Assembly: GCA_035328465.1 (NCBI GenBank)
Contig: DAOLIQ010000122.1
Span: 1 to 7,390, forward strand
Direction: 5' to 3'
Source of the DNA: JADJEI01 sp035328465
Lineage (GTDB): Bacteria; Bacteroidota; Ignavibacteria; Ignavibacteriales; Ignavibacteriaceae
DNA: 7,390 nt
Of this stretch, positions 4,429 through 7,390 are shown piece by piece. A program made the position numbers and the translations under genes. The notes under the pieces are model-generated. The model ran no database searches, was not told where the DNA came from, and saw only the letters and a program-made list of their open reading frames with translations. The first letter of the stretch is position 1. Each line of letters begins with the position of its first letter.

Positions 4429-5934
4429 TCATTTGTCTTTTTGTAAAGCTCTTTGAATCGTCAGGATCAGTTTATCTAACACTTTCAACTCATCGCTACT
4501 ATTACTAAATATTTTCCCTTCTTTATCAATTAATACAGGTCGAGGATAGCTATAAACTCTGTAATTGTTTATTATTGGATGGGCGGTGCCTTTTCCGTCT
4601 GTATTCAGATTGATTACTTTATCCGAAGTGTACTTACCACTAATTATTGCATTTATCCATTTCTTTATATCAGTATCAATGTTGATAGTAACAAAAGCAA
4701 CATCAGTGTTGTTATTAAAATATTTTTCTGTTTTGGAAATGACATTAGTATAATATTGGATGCACCCGCCACAGCCAGAATACCAGAAATCAATCAATAC
4801 CACCTTACCCTTTAGGTCCTGAAGCCTTATCATTTTTCCGCTACTATCTGGCAATGAAAAATCGTATGCGATTGTCCCCCTAGCATTTTGCGAGATAAAC
4901 AACTCCAACTCATCAAAGCAATAACTAGTATTAATGATTTGTACTGCATCATTAATCGCAGGTTCTATAGAATTAGACCATCCTTGCATAATGACGTAAA
5001 AAACAATCGCTTTGTCTCTAAGCTCGCCTGTATAATTATTTTTTATTTGTTGATATACCTCCAGGATTAGTGTTTTTTGTACCAATCCACTATTACCGTT
5101 AAGTTTGCATATACATTCCTTATCCACTATGAACTTGAAATAATTCACCGATAGCATTTTCGCTTCCTTTGTAACAAAGTCTTCCTGAGAAATAATTTTC
5201 CTTTTGTAACTCTGTATTATTCTCTTTCTAAAATTGCTATCAGCGTTAAATGACGTTAGTTCAACCCTTAGTTGTTTCAGCCTTTCCATTTCTATCTCAG
5301 CTATAAAATCAGCTAATAATACGTTATATGCTGTAGCATTTATTTTGTTTTTGTGTGTACTTAATAATTTCTTTACAATTTCCTGTTGGATATCATATCT
5401 ATTATTACGAAAATTCCCCCCAGTATCGATCACTTTATAATCACCTCTGATAATAGATATAGCATTATCTATTTTGTATCTGCATGTGTATTTAATAGCC
5501 CCATTGCCAAAGAAATCAAGATCTTTATTTACAGCATCATCACTGTATTCTTTGTCTACTTCATATTTTCTAAGGTTAATAGTAATATTGTCCCCCGGTT
5601 CAACTAGATATAAATTAAACAGTCGTTGTGAGTGATTTTTGGATCCGAGATTTTTAAACAAGCTTACGTAAAATATTTTATTTATACCTTTAAGTGTGAA
5701 GTTCCATTCCCCATTACCATTTCTGCTTACAGTTTTTATTGTCCCTGGTAAAGATCTTGTATCCAATGGATCTAAATAGTACACTAAATTGAAGCTGTCA
5801 GTTAATGTCGCGTTTTTTGACACTACTTTTATTCTTACAGTTTGCTTATCTGCTTCTTTAACAAACTTGGATTCAGCATATAATTTTGTTTCAGTTTGCA
5901 CAAAAGCTGCTAATATTATTAAGAGTAGTTTCAT
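4429..5934 (-). CDS. Exported TlpA-like thiol-disulfide protein, 501 residues
   Basis: A signal peptide (MKLLLIILAAFVQ..., cleavage probably after Ala20) sends this protein out of the cytoplasm. Residues of about 30-125 form a beta-rich N-terminal module ending in LYLVEPGDNITI, typical of Bacteroidota TlpA-family proteins. A helical middle region (about 130-350) follows. The C-terminal thioredoxin domain (about 355-495) opens with AYDFSLPDSSGK and carries FWYSGCGGC with the active-site pair Cys388 and Cys391, then YPRPVLID, with Pro464 as the expected cis-proline. Four other cysteines (151, 274, 276 and 339), including a CIC, lie in the middle region and are unusual for a periplasmic reductase. 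The likely role is thiol-disulfide exchange on exported proteins, in the reducing or isomerising direction. The gene sits 74 bases after the SusD-like gene and 25 before the MauE-like gene. Confidence 0.9.
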   Translation of the reverse strand: MKLLLIILAAFVQTETKLYAESKFVKEADKQTVRIKVVSKNATLTDSFNLVYYLDPLDTRSLPGTIKTVSRNGNGEWNFTLKGINKIFYVSLFKNLGSKNHSQRLFNLYLVEPGDNITINLRKYEVDKEYSDDAVNKDLDFFGNGAIKYTCRYKIDNAISIIRGDYKVIDTGGNFRNNRYDIQQEIVKKLLSTHKNKINATAYNVLLADFIAEIEMERLKQLRVELTSFNADSNFRKRIIQSYKRKIISQEDFVTKEAKMLSVNYFKFIVDKECICKLNGNSGLVQKTLILEVYQQIKNNYTGELRDKAIVFYVIMQGWSNSIEPAINDAVQIINTSYCFDELELFISQNARGTIAYDFSLPDSSGKMIRLQDLKGKVVLIDFWYSGCGGCIQYYTNVISKTEKYFNNNTDVAFVTINIDTDIKKWINAIISGKYTSDKVINLNTDGKGTAHPIINNYRVYSYPRPVLIDKEGKIFSNSSDELKVLDKLILTIQRALQKDK

Positions 5935-5956
5935 TTATATTTTATGAAGATTCTTA

Positions 5957-6000
5957 CAAGCATCTTTTCAGCATGCTTTGAATTACACAATTGATTTGTG
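5957..6000 (-). promoter_or_regulatory. Two small hairpins between the SusD-like and thioredoxin-fold genes
   Basis: In the 74-base gap, AAGCAT (5958-5963) pairs with ATGCTT (5973-5978), and CACAA (5986-5990) pairs with TTGTG (5996-6000). Neither is followed by a T-tract on the minus strand. They could slow or process the operon mRNA so that the SusD-like protein is made in excess of the genes after it, as is common in SusCD operons. Short stems also arise by chance in AT-rich DNA, so this is a weak call. Confidence 0.25.
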
Positions 6001-6008
6001 AAGTTTAA

Positions 6009-7390
6009 TTATCTGGGGTTTTGTTGTATACCGCTTAACTGTATTTCATTGTCTGGAATAGGGTAAGTATACTTCTTATCATTAGGCGGTAAAGTGTAAA
6101 TTTGACCGTTTAGCTTTCTAGTTAGAGTTATAGCGAATCTTGGATCTTGATTAAGTCTTCGCAAATCAGACCACCTAATACCTCTAACAAGTAATTCCTT
6201 TCTTCGTTCTACCAGGATTTTTCGCAAGGCATCCTCTGCATCTATAGCAGTAACTGGTGAATATGGTCCAGCAGAATTTCTCCATCTTTTTAGCAATAAG
6301 GCATTTAAATCTATTAATGAAGCATCTTTTTGTCCTGCTCGTGCTTTGCATTCAGCGCTTATCAAATACATTTCGTCTACTGCTGGTCCACTGAAATGAG
6401 TTGGCAGTCCAGTATAATTTCCCTTAAAGGAGTAACTATTAGTAGAGGCAGTATACCTGAAAAATCCTGTTCTCCGTAAATCATTAATACTATAAAGTTG
6501 AAATAAATTAGTATCAATAATTACAGTCGTTTGAGTAAAAACTGAATATGGATATTGATTCGATGGGTATAATACTTCAAATGGCCCATCATTTGGAGGT
6601 CCAAAACCTACAAAGGGAACATTGCCTCCCAATGTAGTAACATTATTATAATCTGTAAGCGTGCTATTATACTTTAATGAGCTATCAGCATATATACTCG
6701 AACGTACGTAATCCTGCATAGTTAAGTAAATTCTGGCAAGCATTCCATATGCAGCAGCCTTTGAAGGTCTGTTTTTTGTGCCTGTGCTTGTTGGTAACAA
6801 ACTTGCAGCTTCTTTAAGATCACTAGTTATCTGTGTAAATGTAGCTTCGACAGATGATCGCATTGCAATTTTTGAAAGATCAGAAGTTAACTTCAATGGG
6901 ATTCCCATATCAGAGTTCGAAGTGCTAGGTTTATACGGCTGACCAAATGTTTCTTCTAAAAAGTAATGTGAAATACCTCTAAGAAATAACGCATGACCAG
7001 TAATAGTATTCCATTTTGCTTGGTCTTGTGGATTATCGATTGGAAATTCTTTTAAGCCTTCTAAAACAACATTGGATTTATATATTATGCTATATGGGTT
7101 ATCCCAATCTTTTGATGTTGCACCATTCCATATATCAGAAGTCCAGATATAACAGTTTCTTGCAACTACCGAAAGTGATTGATAAGTAGGATAAGACACA
7201 TAATAATCATCACATCCTAGATCATTTACGCCAGGAGTAGAGTTGCTGGTTATATCTGGCTGATCAAGTAATGTTTGAAACTCATTCAGCGTAGTGGGAA
7301 TTGCCAATTTTATGTCAGTCTTTTTATCCAGGTATTTTTTACATGCAGCAAAAGTTAGTGAAACTATTATCATAATGCAAAGAGATACTG
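6009..7390 (-). CDS. SusD/RagB-like outer-membrane lipoprotein, 5' end outside the window
   Basis: SusD-family proteins form the substrate-capturing lid on a SusC-type TonB-dependent channel at the cell surface. Numbering from the ATG at 7373, the evidence is a lipoprotein-like LTFAACKK with the lipidated Cys at 11, the helical signature ALFLRGISHYFLEETFGQPY (128-147), ERRKELLVRGIRWSDLRRL (389-407) and the closing YPIPDNEIQLSGIQQNP. The ATG at 7373 is unlikely to be the true start. The frame stays open to the window edge (reading VSLCI before it), and the signal would otherwise lack its usual N-terminal Lys or Arg residues. A few codons are therefore missing. The variant beginning IPTTLNEFQTLLDQ is, from memory, the type often followed by TlpA-like genes in Chitinophaga relatives. 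Its ligand is unknown; glycan or peptide uptake are both possible. A SusC gene is expected directly upstream. Confidence 0.93.
   Translation of the reverse strand, partial: VSLCIMIIVSLTFAACKKYLDKKTDIKLAIPTTLNEFQTLLDQPDITSNSTPGVNDLGCDDYYVSYPTYQSLSVVARNCYIWTSDIWNGATSKDWDNPYSIIYKSNVVLEGLKEFPIDNPQDQAKWNTITGHALFLRGISHYFLEETFGQPYKPSTSNSDMGIPLKLTSDLSKIAMRSSVEATFTQITSDLKEAASLLPTSTGTKNRPSKAAAYGMLARIYLTMQDYVRSSIYADSSLKYNSTLTDYNNVTTLGGNVPFVGFGPPNDGPFEVLYPSNQYPYSVFTQTTVIIDTNLFQLYSINDLRRTGFFRYTASTNSYSFKGNYTGLPTHFSGPAVDEMYLISAECKARAGQKDASLIDLNALLLKRWRNSAGPYSPVTAIDAEDALRKILVERRKELLVRGIRWSDLRRLNQDPRFAITLTRKLNGQIYTLPPNDKKYTYPIPDNEIQLSGIQQNPR

Overview
The window looks like chromosomal DNA of a Bacteroidota member, most likely a Chitinophagaceae-type soil or aquatic genus. 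The evidence is an AT-rich sequence, a SusD/RagB lipoprotein, a long-N-terminus TlpA-type thiol-disulfide protein, a CSCGG-type MauE/DoxX membrane protein, an RteC-domain protein, and the absence of clear Shine-Dalgarno sites. The genus is an inference from gene content. All eight recognisable genes lie on the minus strand, so the reading order is from high to low coordinates.

Region A (7390 down to about 3527) is a probable operon with gaps of 25 to 74 bases. It holds a SusD-like outer-membrane lipoprotein whose 5' end runs off the window, a 501-residue exported thioredoxin-fold protein with a CGGC active site, a four-helix MauE-like redox membrane protein, and a 118-residue exported, tyrosine-rich protein with one cysteine pair in its mature part. 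A hairpin with a T-rich tail closes the unit. MauE plus a thioredoxin-fold protein plus a small exported cysteine protein recalls the methylamine dehydrogenase maturation set (MauE/MauD and the small subunit). A dedicated disulfide or redox maturation cassette tied to a SusCD-type transporter is the most interesting hypothesis here. The SusC partner would lie just beyond position 7390 but is not visible.

Region B (3412 down to 99) is regulatory in character and visibly less AT-rich. It holds a LytTR DNA-binding protein with no receiver domain, a 416-base intergenic stretch with several inverted repeats and a dispersed-repeat-like motif, a shortened RteC-domain protein, a histidine kinase with no sensor domain whose start codon overlaps the RteC stop (TAATG), and a 397-residue protein of unknown function. 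The RteC-domain protein and the kinase are almost certainly translated together. The kinase has no response regulator in view.

The left edge (22 to 94) has two strong back-to-back hairpins. The first is followed by a T-tract on the plus strand and should terminate a plus-strand gene lying left of the window. No tRNA, rRNA, CRISPR array, transposase or phage gene was seen.
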